This document shows positions 46,296 through 57,229 of a DNA stretch of 64,000 bases, in pieces (position 1 is the stretch's first letter; each line of letters starts with the position of its first letter). Where the stretch lies: assembly GCA_944472135.2 (NCBI GenBank), contig OX235262.1, positions 64,790,887 to 64,854,886 on the forward strand. The letters are read 5' to 3'. The stretch comes from Trichobilharzia regenti. Taxonomy: Eukaryota > Platyhelminthes > Trematoda > Strigeidida > Schistosomatidae. The notes under the pieces were generated by a model that was not told the DNA's origin, made no database searches, and saw only the letters and a program-made list of their open reading frames with translations. The position numbers were made by a program, and so were the translations under genes.

Positions 46296-47214
46296 TTCAT
46301 CAGAACGTGTAATATATATTGGATTAAGTTCACAATTTCAAAAGCTAATTGGCAAATTCCAATCTATATTCACGTTTATAACTCAAAGTTTCATTACCAA
46401 GAAATGCTTAAAGTTAATGTTAACCAATAAGCCTTATATATAATCTTTAGCTCAATAAAAGTTGAATTATTAAAGAATGTGAAAAAGGTAATACTCCCTA
46501 TTATTTGAAAATTTCATAAGAAGTTTACGTGCATGAGAAACAAACAAACAAAAGTAAAAAAGAATAAAGAAACAGCATCAATAGTTCAGAATTTGTATGA
46601 ATACTTATCCTCCTTGCAGTCTTCGATAAACTCATAATAATAATGATAACACAATAGTGTAACTATAGAGGCATAATACTTCAAAAGAAGTTTATAGGTG
46701 TGGTTAACTTACAAACTTACTTTATTGCATATACTTATAGAGAATTCGTGTTCTAGAAAAGAAGGACAGAGAGGCATGAAACTCGACTATTGAATTCATT
46801 CATATTATCTACACAAGTTATATAATCACTGAAGGGCGTTAGCCTTTTTGTTTGTACTGCAAACTATACCTCTAACCACTAACTCCTTTAATACTAATCT
46901 GATGAAGCAAAGGAAACTAAAGAACTAATAATGTTACCTGAGTGTAGCTAATTATGAAAATAAATCAAAGTGTATATTACTTCTAGAGATCAACAGCAAA
47001 TATAAAAGTAAATCTGATACAAATAGACCAAGTGAAAACCTCAGAGTTATAAATAAATCTGCCTAATAATAATTACACTACTGAAGTTCATTTTTCACCT
47101 TCATTTACTCAAGGCACAACTATAAGTGAAGATGCGAAGATTGTGCTGTTTTATTATTATATTTGGTATGAAATAAATCAAAAGAAATCCCTAAAAAACC
47201 AATACTTGAAAATT
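46296..47214. other. No gene seen
   Basis: AT-rich spacer. Confidence 0.4.
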
Positions 47215-47585
47215 AATCTGATGCTAACTAGTGACTGGCTCTATTCAGGCAGTTAACCTGGGGTTCTAGTGAGAAGCTGTGACAAGTAGGGTATAGCAGA
47301 TTGAAGATGAGTCAGTAACTCATAGAGGAAGACACTGCGAAATGGTCGCGCTATGTCGTGAATTGTCAGAAGTTAGAATTCAAGGACTATTGGATCGGGT
47401 TCCAGTGGCTCAGCGGCTAGCCTTGTTACCAGAAGATCCTGAGTTCAAACCGTGGCAAGGGGTGTGTACTGATGAATAGTCCCAGACTAGAACGAAACAG
47501 CTATCCAGTACTCCCAGGTTTTCCAGTCGTTCTCTAACTGATGTCACCTCATGATGAAATCCTCCATGAAATAAAAATATAAAAA
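47215..47585 (+). repeat. Hammerhead-bearing short repeat, copy 9, with upstream unit
   Basis: Upstream unit GACTGGCTCTATTCAGG..CTATGTCGTGAATTGTCAGAA as at 13.87-14.0 kb; head CCAGTGGCTCAGCGGCTAG (shortened), B box GAGTTCAAACC. Ribozyme section about 47466-47511: stem I GTACTG / CAGTAC and stem II are well kept, but the core reads ATGAATA (C3 and G8 changed) and ACAGCTAT replaces ACAGCTGT. Tail complete to ATGAAATCCTCC. Confidence 0.85.
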
Positions 47586-47849
47586 TTATAATAGTTAGGA
47601 TGTGTAACTCGATATGTTAAAAGCAACTCAATATTATGTCGGGCACTCTTACTGTAAAGTTCTGACTTAACTACAAAGCAGTAGGCAATGTTTTAGAAGT
47701 CGTCAACATAAATACCTTATTCCCCCAGTTGTGAAATATTGCCAATGTAAGTGGATGACTTGAAGAGGCAAGCTCTCTTTAAAAACAGAGGCTTCTGTTC
47801 CATCCGTCCTTTCAAATAATAAAATATGATGAACAGTACTGAGGTTAGA

Positions 47850-48440
47850 CATGAAATATAGTTTAAGAATCGAAAGTCAATTGATGAAGCTGTGAAGCGA
47901 CATTGGCTGAGATGAGTAAGACATGTGTCACACATGTGAAGTCTCTGCCTTCATCGTACAGCCAAGTCAAAACTTAGCATTAGTCCATGAAGGTTTTTAA
48001 CTGCTGGTCCGCAGAGGGAGAGGGTTGTTGAATAGTTGGGTCACAGGATGATGCCGTATGCTTGTCTCGTCTCACAAGAGTCGGGGAATATTGTGTTTGG
48101 TTCTCTTGAAAACCAGTGTGTAAATACCCAGTCATTGGGTATATCATTAGGTTTGTACGAGCTATGTAAACAGGTGTAGACTGTCTGGATAAAGTCCTTA
48201 AGACTCTAAGAACCAATGCCTTCAGACTGCTGGTAATCTGAACCAAAACTGTTCTTAACACGGCAGATACATTGACTTTTTGTAATCTCCTAGATCCATT
48301 AAAACCCTAATTTTGCTTTCTGATATTCTTTGTCCCATACATGTCTGCTCACTATAACTTTTAAATTTCTTTTCTCCATGTTTGAGTACTACATAAAGAG
48401 TTGCAACTTGAACTGCAGCATTTTTGTGCAAACCCCTGTA
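47850..48440 (+). mobile_element. C-terminal relic of the second non-LTR lineage
   Basis: EVRHE at 47850, KSIDEAVKRHWLR, VRHVSHM and LHRTAKS, with stops, correspond to the C-terminal block of the copy at 23490. Shared terminal sequence AGAGTTGCAACTTGAACTGC at 48395. The part at 47980-48261 carries a 93-codon minus-strand frame that I do not recognise. Confidence 0.5.
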
Positions 48441-49086
48441 CTGAAACTCAGTTGGACTTAATCAGACAGAAGCATCTTTGTGTTCTACAAACGCTCAGTA
48501 AAAAAAATGAAAGTTTTGAATGTGTCTGAATGTTTGCTTTCCATTGCTTTCACATTTTCGCATCTATTAATATTTCGAATAGGTGAACACAACAGATGGC
48601 TATTAAACAAGTAGCACTGAGATTTCCATCAGTTTTCTACTCTTACGTAGTACATTAATCTTAAAATTCGAATAGCTTTTTTTATAGACGTACTAGGCTA
48701 TACTCTCGTTTCTATAAAATTTCATGCCAAGAGTTTGTGGAAACTATCATAATTATTTACCTTTCGAACACTAAATCCAAGGATAAAATCTTATCAACAG
48801 ATAATACATATAACTAACTATTTGGATTTGTGAAATTTTTTAAACATAAACACATCTATATATTGTTGGATTTATATTTTCAAGTTGCTCCAAGACAGTA
48901 AGTCTATGGTTGAGATATCATTTTAGTTAACTGTGCTAAACTATATTGCATGTTGTTGTATTGTATCGTTGTTGTCGCTTTTTGCCCTTTTTGCTGTGAA
49001 CTGTTTCCTTTGTGGATGTTGTTCTCATTGTTTTAACCGTTATTTTCCGATTTTGAGGGGAGCAACCCAAAAAGTCGCTTCTCTCT
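48441..49086. other. No gene seen
   Basis: AT-rich; the last ~150 bases may be leader of the RTE copy that follows, but no copy here allows a comparison. Confidence 0.35.
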
Positions 49087-49177
49087 AAACTTTATCTTAA
49101 TGTAACCATTCCTTTCTCAGGCGTGAGGCTAGCAACCCCACCCTGTAAACAAAAATTGCTACAGAAACTTCAGCAAA

Positions 49178-50671
49178 ATGAACCTCTTTACACCAAAAGA
49201 CAAAGTCTGTGTGGGGACATGGAAAGTCCGCACTATCTAAGAGACAGGGAAAGCTGCCCAGATCGCCAACGAGATGAAAAGATACGGAATCCAAGTACTG
49301 GGAATATGTGAAAGCAGATGGAATGGGAGTGGACTCACCAAATTGTCAACGGGTGAGTCAGTGATCTACTCCGGTCACCCAGAAGATAACCACACGCACA
49401 CCGAGGGCGTGGCTATCATGATGTCATCAACGGCAACGAAAGCCCTGATACAATGGGAGGCGATCTCGTCCAGGATAATGACTGCCAAATTCAACTCCAA
49501 AGGAAGGAATGTGTCAATCATGCAATGTTATGCACCCACAAACAACGCAGACCTCGAAAAGAAAGAAGAATTCTACAGACAACTACAGGCAGCAATGTAC
49601 AATACTCCAGCTGGCGACATGAAAATACTTATGGGAGACATGAACGCCAAGCTAGGACCAGACAATACAGGAAGGGAACTCATCATGGGTAGAGAAGTTC
49701 TCGGAGAAATGAATGAAAATGGAGTACTCTTCGTCGACGTCTGCGCCTTCAACGAACTAGTGATTGGTGGCAGTGTATACAAGCACAAAGATATCCACAA
49801 GGCTACATGGGTGTCACTAGACGGGTAAACCAAAAACCAAATTGACTTCATCTCAATCTCAAGGAAGTGGAAGCGCAGCCTACTAAACACAAAAGCAAGA
49901 AGAGGAGCAGACGTTGGCTCAGACCACTATCTCGTACAAGGGACAATCCAAATCAAATTAAAAGCTTTCAGAGAAGGAGGAGCTGCAGACAGACCACAAG
50001 CCAAGTTCAACACTCAAAAGCTGAAGGACCAGGCTACAAAGGACATCTTCATTGCAAGCATAAAGGACAAAGCCGAGACACAAATCAACACCAGCGAAAA
50101 GGTCAGCGTCGAAAAGCACTGGAACAACTTGAAAACCGTATGAAGTCAAACCTGCATGGAAGTTCTAGGCAGAAAGAAGAGACAGGACAAACAGTGGCTC
50201 ACTACGGACACTTGGAAACTAATAGAAGAGAGAAGGACAGTGAAGCAAAAGATTATCGAGTGCACTGACGAGCAACAAAAACAGGAGCTGAATGCAAGCT
50301 ACAATACACTGAACAAAAGTGTGAAGAAGAGTGCCAGGAAAGACAAAAGAAAATATTATGAAACCATGGCAAGTGAAGCGGAAAAAGCTGCAGGCAAAGG
50401 AGACCTCGCCACACTCTACCAAACAACTAGGCACCTATCAGGCAAAAGTTCAAAACAGATTAGGCCAGTCAAGGACAACAATGGAAAGTCAATCACCAAA
50501 GAGGTGGAACAAAGGAAATACTGGACTGAACACTTCAAAAGACTTCTAAATCGTCCGCCACCTACAACGCGCCCAATAATACGAACAACGGAAGCAGAAC
50601 TACCAGTGAACATCGACCCTCTGACGAAATCAGAAATTCTGAATGCAATGTTTCGTAGGGATTTTGTTTGA
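49178..50671 (+). pseudogene. RTE endonuclease and connector ORF with three in-frame stops
   Basis: One reading frame runs from ATG 49178 to 50671 with no shift but with stops at 49238 (TAA), 49826 (TAA) and 50141 (TGA, where copy A has Trp TGG). Endonuclease motifs: GICESRWNGSG, IMQCYAPTNNAD, MGDMNAKLGPDN and GSDHYLV (near 49918), i.e. metal-binding and catalytic residues remain. The connector keeps MEVLGRKKRQDK and the segment ending KSEILNAM, after which a fragment of another repeat intrudes. Stops without shifts suggest point-mutation decay. Confidence 0.88.
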
Positions 50672-50702
50672 TGTCAGCTCATGATTAAATCCTCCATGCA
50701 AT
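50651..50702 (+). repeat. Fragment of the hammerhead repeat tail inside the RTE
   Basis: GATGTCAGCTCATGATTAAATCC with TCCATGCAA equals the family tail at 47536-47565 (GATGTCACCTCATGATGAAATCC, TCCATGAAA). It replaces the region which in copy A spans about 9838-9345, including reverse-transcriptase motif A. Confidence 0.8.
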
Positions 50703-51790
50703 TATACATCTCATCCAACAGTTTACGACAATGCTGCATGCCAAGTAATCCACAACGGGAAACTAACAGAAGCCTTCGAAGTGAGGACGGGAGTGAGGCA
50801 AGGCTGTCTAGTATCACCAATGATCTTCCTGATTGCAGTAGATTGGATAATGCAACAGACAACGACAACCAACGAGGGAACGGGCATAAAATGGACTCAC
50901 AGAAAAGACTTGGAAGAGCTGGACTTCGCCGATGATATATGTCTGATTTCCCACAAACTGGAAGATATGCAAGTCAAAAGCAACAAGTTGGCAGAAGAAG
51001 CATCCAGAGAAAATAGGACTTCAAGTGAACATAGATAAAACAGAGGTGATGAAGATTCCTAGCCAACAGCCACAGCAACAACAATAACAGACAACAATCA
51101 ACCAGCATAAATGGGAGGAACCTGAAAGAAACAACCTCCTTCACCTACCTAGGAAGCATCGTTTCAACTACAGGCGGACGGAACTGACGAGGATATCAAA
51201 GCCAGAATCGGAAAATCAAGGCAGGCTTTCATTACTCTCGAATCTGTGTGAAGGTCAACAGCACTCAGCATCAAAAACAAGATCCGGATTTTCAACTCCA
51301 ATGTAAAGTCAGTGCTACTCACTATACGGATCAGAGACTTGCACTGCGCGTCATAAAGAGCATCTCAAACAAACTCCAGACTTTCATTAGTAGTTGTCTT
51401 CGCTCAATACTCAAGATCAGATGGCCGGTCAGAAAAGATCAGCAACAGGGTGGAATCTCTGGCAATGAGCGAACCAACACAGCAGGGACCGATTGTGAAA
51501 CAAATAGGCAGGAAGAAATGGAGATGGATTGGCCGGCCATACTCTGAGGAAACCATCAAGTGACATCACTAGACAAGCGATTGCTCGAGTGGAACCCGAA
51601 TGGGAGGCGGCGAGTTGGTCGTCAGTGCGATAGTGGGGTGACTTGGAGGAGGTCATGTGAAGAGGAGATGAAAGCATATGGACAGACCTGGAGCGGGGTG
51701 AAAATTTTGGCAGAAAACCGAACGCAATGGAGGTGCGCAGCTGAAGCCCTATGTTCCTCTAGGAACTAAAGGATACAATAATAATAATAC

Positions 51791-52837
51791 CAGGCTATAC
51801 ATGATGTACGTCAACTCACTCTTTATAACGTTATTCATTGCGGTTAGACAAACGGAGTGACCAACTTCCTGGATTATTACTGTAGAAAGAAAGGTTTAAC
51901 AAAGATGAGAGTACTGTCTTGTCTGATAGTACTTCTGATTCACATATAATTATTTGATAACCACCCAAGTCAGATCCAAGTGACTTGACCATTGTTTTGC
52001 TCATTTGAGATTGAGCTGAGGAGCTGCATATTCAGGTAGACCTACCTCAGAGAGCTCAATCAGCTCAAATCACTCGAATTTCGGCTAGCTACTTCGGTGA
52101 ACTAATAAGACATTTGATCTTATTCGTCATTTGCCGATTACACGGTTTCGGATAAGAAGTGACTACAGTTTTCATCGAAACAGGAAAGATCACAATGGGA
52201 TCTGATTGTTATCAAAAATGACAATGACGAAATTAAGCAAAACAGCATGATGGTAAACACTACTTATTGACATTGTAGTTTAAATCACTCTGATCTCAGT
52301 AGTAAGCAATACTGGTCAAAGTGATTGATTTCAAGCTACCAGTACCAACCAGTAACATACAGCATGCAGTTTTGCTTGTTTATAATGTCAGATTGATCTG
52401 AATATTATTGGTTTCCAAAGGAAACTGTAGCGTATTCTTACCTTGAACTGTGCCGTTTCCAAATTAAGAATTTAATTCTAAGCTTATCTCTATAACCTTC
52501 TGGTAGTTTCTTTCAAAAGCAACCGGAGTAAAGATAGTGTCATCTGTTTGATATCAACAACATTATAGTTGGTCTGTCTTGAAAAACGCCAAAAATGTAG
52601 GTGATGCGATATCATATCTTAGTCACACTACCTTTAAGTATGTCTACAAATGTATATCTCACATGGATTTGATGTCTGATATAACCAATCACATTTTTTT
52701 AATCTACCCATCAAAAGGTCTGATTTGCACAAATATTGTTCACTAAACTTCTTGCTGAAAAAGAAATAATAATGGTGGGTAATTTTCATTTGGTTGTGTT
52801 CTCTGAAATACCTGATTTGATTGTGAAGCTTTCGTTA
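51791..52837. other. No gene seen
   Basis: AT-rich; a small imperfect palindrome (CAGGTAGACCTACCTCAG) at 52035-52052. Confidence 0.4.
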
Positions 52838-53130
52838 TCCTTGTAGAAAGCATCTTCAGTGCAAACTTCAGTATGATGTCAACCTATCCATGAATGATAT
52901 AACTGTATCTCCTGACAACAGAAACATTGGGTCACATTTACCAAGTAATAAAGAATAAACCATGTGACAAGAAATTCAAATCACAAGTCAGTATGAAAGA
53001 TGAATAATAATGCAGACAACAGTCACTCACGACAAAGGTTATCAGAAGATGTAGTTAGATCATTCATGAAGAATTTAGATAATTTTGCTTTACCCTGAAG
53101 TTTGCACTGAAGATGTTATCTAGAAGGATT
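52838..53130. repeat. Foldback element (CATCTTCAGTGCAAACTTCAG arms)
   Basis: CATCTTCAGTGCAAACTTCA at 52850 and its exact reverse complement at 53098-53117. Homology extends inward (ATGAATGATATAACTGTATCTCC against ATGAATGATCTAACTACATCTTC) and outward (TCCTTGTAGA against TCCTTCTAGA) to arms of about 80-90 bases. Confidence 0.7.
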
Positions 53131-53194
53131 ATAAAACCCCTGCAATGAATTTAGCCAGCTCAGTCAGTACAGGCAAACTAAGGACAAGGAATAT

Positions 53195-53550
53195 GTGACC
53201 TAATGACATTAGATGGTTGCAGGCAATCGGAAAGAAGCCTCGCTTGACCTAGGTTTCGTGCTAGTTGACACTCACCAGTGAGCAAAGCGTATCTGCAACC
53301 TTGAAAGAACTCATGTCTCTTCTCAGATTGGAATCTGCGTCACCCAGTGCTGCAGTCAGAGACGTTACTACTGAGTTATTCGGGCTCGCGATTAACTTCT
53401 TTCCTGTAGGATTTTATTGGATACTCTGATTGGACACTAATAACTAGAATGGTGACCACACTGCAAACCTGACTGATACAATTCAGTCTGCACCAAACAA
53501 AGGACTAGACACATCACACTAGTTACTAGTGTCCAATCAAAATATGTGAT
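53195..53550. repeat. Half foldback plus inverted upstream unit
   Basis: 53195-53340 is the left arm of the TTAGATGG family (ACATTAGATGGTTGCAGGC, GCTTGACCTAGGTTTCG). 53345-53400 on the minus strand holds a tRNA-like AACTCAGTAGTAACG and a GATTCCAATCTGAG box. 53434-53545 is the upstream unit in reverse, itself bounded by inverted ends GATTGGACACTAATAACTAG and CTAGTTACTAGTGTCCAATC. Confidence 0.7.
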
Positions 53551-53710
53551 CTATTTTGAGTTTATCAGCTTAATTCTTTAAAATACACAAAAGATCATCA
53601 TCTGTTAGAATTACTACTCGTATGTTAAATATGTCTGTTTAATAGGTGTGAAAACTAAAAAAATATTTTCTAAAAGTAATTCGACAAAAGCTTCAAAAGT
53701 GATAAGTGAT

Positions 53711-53711
53711 C

Positions 53712-53744
<33 letters not shown>

Positions 53745-53745
53745 T
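53711..53745. repeat. (TA)n microsatellite
   Basis: About 16 TA units, one interruption near the start. The longest such tract in the window. Confidence 0.9.
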
Positions 53746-54869
53746 TGGTTGCTAACTAGAGAGTTACCAATGAAAAGTGTCTAGTCCTGGGCACTGGCAC
53801 TGACTGAATCCTACGCTATGTGGTCAAAGGTCAAGTGACTCTCTGTTGCAATTCTATGTTAAGTGATTAAGGGCAACCTCCAGGAAGTTGTGGATAAAGG
53901 TCTCATATTTGTTACTACTCTTTAGTAAGGCGTATCTGCATCCTCGAAGGAAGCAACATATACTAGAAGATTCAAACCTGGGAAACGAAGTTCAGCAGTC
54001 GTCACCACTGATCTATCCCGGCCCACCTGACACAGAAGCATTTTTCCTTCATGAGCAAAAAGAGCGAAGAATGATGCTTTTGCAAATGAAAGTATTCACT
54101 TTTACTTATGATGCTTGTAAATTGTCTTCTACACTTAGATTTCATTAGATCAACTTTCACTTAGCTCAGCAGTGAATTGATAAATAACTTACATACCTCA
54201 GGCATATCAAATGTATACCAAATAGATATGTTAATTAATTAGTTTGCTATTATATATTGTCAATAGTCATCCATTTTTGACGGAAACATCTCTTATAAGA
54301 GAAGAGTATTGGTGAATGAATGAATTACTAGCCTTAAACTTACTAATATGTGGTCATATGAAGTGAACTCGAATCAACACGCTTCATCCTATTGTGGATT
54401 CATCACCTGAAACATTGTCACGACTATAAATATCCAAACAACAAAAGTAGTAAATTAGCTATGATAATTTGAATGTCGAGCTGGAGTGGATCATTATTTA
54501 AGCCAAATCTGTGTGCAGCCTCTTTTGTTGCCATGACCAACTACATAATATGCATAATATAACAAGATTTACAAACGATTTTCCCGTCGCTGTTTAATTA
54601 ACTTCTGACTTTGTTATTTTATTATGGATAGAAGTCAAGCTAATTCAGTCATTTTGTTTGTATTTTGGTTTTCTTATGTAATTCTACTCAGTCACTCTTT
54701 TCATCTCAGCCACCATTATTTAACAAATTCCTTGATTATGTAATGAATTGCTGCTAACTAAGGCTTTCAGTCACATGACAACGATAAAAAAAAGCTTCTC
54801 AAAATCCTAGTAATTACCTGATACATATATAATCCACCAGAACAAAACTGAAGTCCAAAGTATGCATTC
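53746..54869. other. No gene; one weak repeat relic
   Basis: 53785-53990 weakly follows the foldback family (GTGTCTAGTCC, GGCACTGACTGAATCC, AAGGCGTATCTGCATCC). The rest is AT-rich DNA. Confidence 0.4.
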
Positions 54870-55110
54870 ATTCGAAGTTTAATCAGGAGATGATACCAGT
54901 TACAGAATCATTGAAAACTAGAGATTAATGTGTCGCTGTTTTGTTCAAGCCTAATACTCCCCAACAATACTCACCTAAAAACCTCACCAGGGATTGTACT
55001 GCTGAAGAATCCTAAAAACAAGGACGAAACAGCTATCCAGCGCTCCCTAGTTTTTAGTGGTTCCCTAAATGAAGTCAGCTTTTTATCAAACTTAAATCAT
55101 TCATATCCCC
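54870..55110. repeat. Two hammerhead-repeat fragments, inverted pair
   Basis: 54870-54950 reads on the minus strand (tail and GCTGTTTTGTTC, the reversed GAACAAAACAGC). 54990-55110 reads on the plus strand from the ribozyme section into the tail (GTTTTTAGTGGTTCCCTAAATG). Both lack the tRNA-like head. Confidence 0.75.
54996..55043 (+). ncRNA. Hammerhead ribozyme relic, best-kept core in the window
   Basis: Order: stem I 5' strand GTACTG (54996-55001), core CTGAAGA (55002-55008, fits CUGANGA), stem II ATCCT / AGGAC (55009-55013 with 55021-55025; four pairs, the pair next to the core is A against C), GAA (55026-55028), short stem III ACAGCTAT, cleavage-site C at 55037, stem I 3' strand CAGCGC. 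All invariant core bases are present. Damage lies in stems: the closing pair of stem II, one pair of stem III and two of stem I. Activity is doubtful. The fold belongs to the type known from the schistosome Sm-alpha repeat. Confidence 0.5.
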
Positions 55111-55714
55111 ACAAACATATCACTTCTTTTGAAGTTCATCGGTAGAAAATACTGAACATTCCTTGCCGCAACGGAATTTAATAAACTCGTAAGTTTATAA
55201 ATTTTTGTCGATATTTTGTGGCAAAGTTTTATGGTTTAATCACACTTTTTATTTGGCCGTATTCACTGATCTAGTTTTTTTCCATTACCTCCTACTTTCT
55301 TTGATCGACTAACTTTGTCTATCTATCTCACTAGTATTCAAATATACTATACTACTAAATACCTTTGAATAGTAATGCTAATATTTATTTGCGTGTTTAT
55401 ATACTCTATCTACTGTCTAAATCCTTTGCGTTTGTGTGTGTGTGTGTATTGCATTAAAACTATTTGATAATAATTTAAACATTCGTGTCTGTTTGTCATT
55501 TCATAACCCATCTAACGTTTGTTTGTTGAGTTTAGTAAATAGGAAAATTGAATAATTCCTGGAGAGTAAATAAATTGTGAACCACGAATAGGAATTCACA
55601 CTCCACTTCTTATACTCCATGATATAAAGCCAACTGTAAAATAATTAAATGAAATCTAATCTAAAATGCACACACACGCATACAGAAGGGCTACCAGAGT
55701 AGACTTATTATTAT
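55111..55714. other. No gene; GT microsatellite
   Basis: AT-rich, with (GT)n at 55430-55448. Confidence 0.5.
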
Positions 55715-55900
55715 ACTGACACTTGAATGGTCTACGAGCTCGGCCTGTAACTGGATGGTCCTGGGTTCGAACCCCGGTGGATGCGTAGTGCCTTACGAGT
55801 CCCAGACTAGGACAAAACAGCTGTCCAGTACTCCTTGGTTTTCGAATAGTTCTCCAACTTCTGTCAGCTCGTGATGAAACTACAACTAGATATCTAACAT
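55715..55900 (+). repeat. Hammerhead-bearing short repeat, copy 10
   Basis: Head TGAATGGTCTACGAGCTCGG, CCTGTAACTGG, B box GGGTTCGAACCCC (perfect). Ribozyme section 55786-55833: stem II GTCCCAGACTAGGAC and ACAGCTGTCCAGTAC are as in the consensus, but the core CTGAAGA reads CTTACGA and the GAA box is AAA. Tail CTGTCAGCTCGTGATGAAAC. Confidence 0.85.
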
Positions 55901-56280
55901 TTATTGATTATGTTGAGTAGACTAGGTTGTCCAAAACAAAAGTCAATTCCTCAATATTAAATATAAAACTGCACACTAAGAAATATAAGACTGCTAAGCT
56001 TCAAAATTATGAGACGAGCCTCAGTAAAGACTGAACCTAGTGCAACCACCTTCTGAGTATATACAAAAATGAAGACTGAAATTCATCGTGATAAGAATTC
56101 ATGGCCACCGTATAGATGAGATGTTTCCCTACTGACTCAAAATGTTAATCGAAAAGGGTAGCCATATCTCAAAATTCCTTCAGTCAAGGTGAATACTTCT
56201 ATATGAAATGCAAAGTTAAAATTAACCTCGGAAAGATAAGATAATGAAGCCCCCATTTCCTGATACCTGTTGTACAAGTG
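55901..56280. other. No gene seen
   Basis: Flank of the LTR element. Confidence 0.4.
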
Positions 56281-56284
56281 ATGG
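56281..56284. repeat. Target-site duplication, left
   Basis: ATGG immediately before the 5' LTR, repeated immediately after the 3' LTR at 60808-60811. Confidence 0.85.
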
Positions 56285-56626
56285 TGTGGTGAGAGCAGGC
56301 TGCTAGCCGATTGGTTGGCACTAATCTACGTTAATGTCTAGGTCACTAATATTGACCGTGAACAAGGCTGTTTCAACAACCAATCACAGCAAACCTAAAT
56401 GTGGACAAATATGATTCGCAGATAGATGGCTCTACTTTCCGAGAAATATCGAACACAACCAATCATAAGACTGTGTTTGTCTGCTTAACTTCCGAGAAAC
56501 AACCAATCAGAAGACTGCCTTTTTCTGCTTGCATAAGCCTTATTAATGCATATAAAATATATATAAATACGTGTTGATTTTCGTAATAAAACGATCTGTT
56601 GCCAGCCCTTGTCTTCTGTTGTTACA
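56285..56626 (+). repeat. 5' LTR
   Basis: 342 bp with TG...CA ends. Contains a GCATATAAAATATATATAAAT TATA region (56539-56570) and AATAAA at 56585-56590. The only difference from the 3' LTR is TTGACCG here against TTGGCCG there (near 56355). Confidence 0.97.
56309..56590 (+). promoter_or_regulatory. LTR promoter region: CCAAT boxes, TATA, poly(A) signal
   Basis: CCAAT occurs at 56380, 56459 and 56503 and inverted as ATTGG at 56310. The last two lie in an imperfect tandem repeat of about 50 bases (TTTCCGAGAAA..CCAATCATAAGACTG..CTGCTTAA, then CTTCCGAGAAA..CCAATCAGAAGACTG..CTGCTTGC). TATA-like sequence follows 40-65 bases later and AATAAA close to the LTR end. Function is inferred from the spacing. 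Confidence 0.55.
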
Positions 56627-56628
56627 TT

Positions 56629-56641
56629 TGGTGTCGCTGCC
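56629..56641 (+). promoter_or_regulatory. Primer-binding-site candidate
   Basis: TGGTGTCGCTGCC starts two bases after the LTR. TGG is the expected complement of a tRNA CCA end. I could not assign the tRNA. Confidence 0.5.
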
Positions 56642-56650
56642 TCCAAGAAG

Positions 56651-57229
56651 ATGAAGATCCCGTGGCCAGCTGCGTTTGAAGAAGGTGACATACGGAGCTT
56701 CTTACGTGACTTCGAAGCCGTTGCTGAGCTGGTGGGTGTCAAGGAGCAGGCGGCGAAGGCAGTTGTCCTGGGGACGCTGTTGAGAGGCCGAGCGAAGGCT
56801 GCATATGACAGCGTAGACAGGTCAAATGGCACAGCGTCTTGGAAGAAATTGGTTGAACGACTAGTGTCCGAGTTTGACAGCGAAACAGACAGACAGCTAG
56901 CAATGCAGCAGTTCCGGTCAATGAAGCTTGGACCTGATGGAGACCCGCTAGTGTTGGCGGTGAAACTGACTAATCTACTTCGACGCGCGCTTCCCACTTT
57001 AGATGAAGAATCAGAAGCGCAGTTACTGTCTTCCCAATTCATCGAGAGTGTCCCCGACCACATTTCTCAGCGATTAAAACTGGTTAACGCAACGCAGCCG
57101 ATGGATATTAGTGAGCTGGCGAAGGTGACCAGACAGCTGCTGAGCACAACGGTAGCCGCTATAGACCAACCAAAACCAAACGAATATGAGCAAAAATTGA
57201 AGCATTGCAGCGGGAAGTGGCGGCGTTAA
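56651..57229 (+). CDS. gag: LTR-element Gag-like protein
   Basis: 192 residues from ATG 56651 (MKIPWPAAFEEGDIRSFLRD). The same frame is open further upstream into the LTR but without ATG, so I take this start. Helical, capsid-like content: FLRDFEAVAELVGV, AYDSVDRSNGTASWKKLVER, and RQLAMQQFRSMKLGPDGDPL followed by VLAVKLTNLLRRA, the pattern seen in retrotransposon Gag domains. The zinc knuckle is not in this frame; it lies directly after the stop in the frame one base back. A ribosomal frameshift or a loss of bases would join them. Neighbouring frames make the polyprotein reading likely. Confidence 0.8.
   Translation: MKIPWPAAFEEGDIRSFLRDFEAVAELVGVKEQAAKAVVLGTLLRGRAKAAYDSVDRSNGTASWKKLVERLVSEFDSETDRQLAMQQFRSMKLGPDGDPLVLAVKLTNLLRRALPTLDEESEAQLLSSQFIESVPDHISQRLKLVNATQPMDISELAKVTRQLLSTTVAAIDQPKPNEYEQKLKHCSGKWRR

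Larger units (their letters stand above)
49087..51790 (+). mobile_element. RTE-type non-LTR retrotransposon, nearly full length but dead (copy B)
   Basis: Order: leader (CGTGAGGCTAGCAACCCC, ATTGCTACAGAAACTTCA), ATG at 49178, APE-type endonuclease, connector, reverse transcriptase, RNA-binding-like C-terminus and a 3' end TTCCTCTAGGAACTAAAGG followed by AATAATAATAAT. Compared with copy A about 490 bases of the reverse transcriptase are missing at 50650 and a foreign ~50-base piece sits there. The remaining motif C (FADD, about 50930) is intact. Downstream, at 51000-51250, the frame is repeatedly shifted. The A/T repeat tail is typical of RTE elements. Confidence 0.92.
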
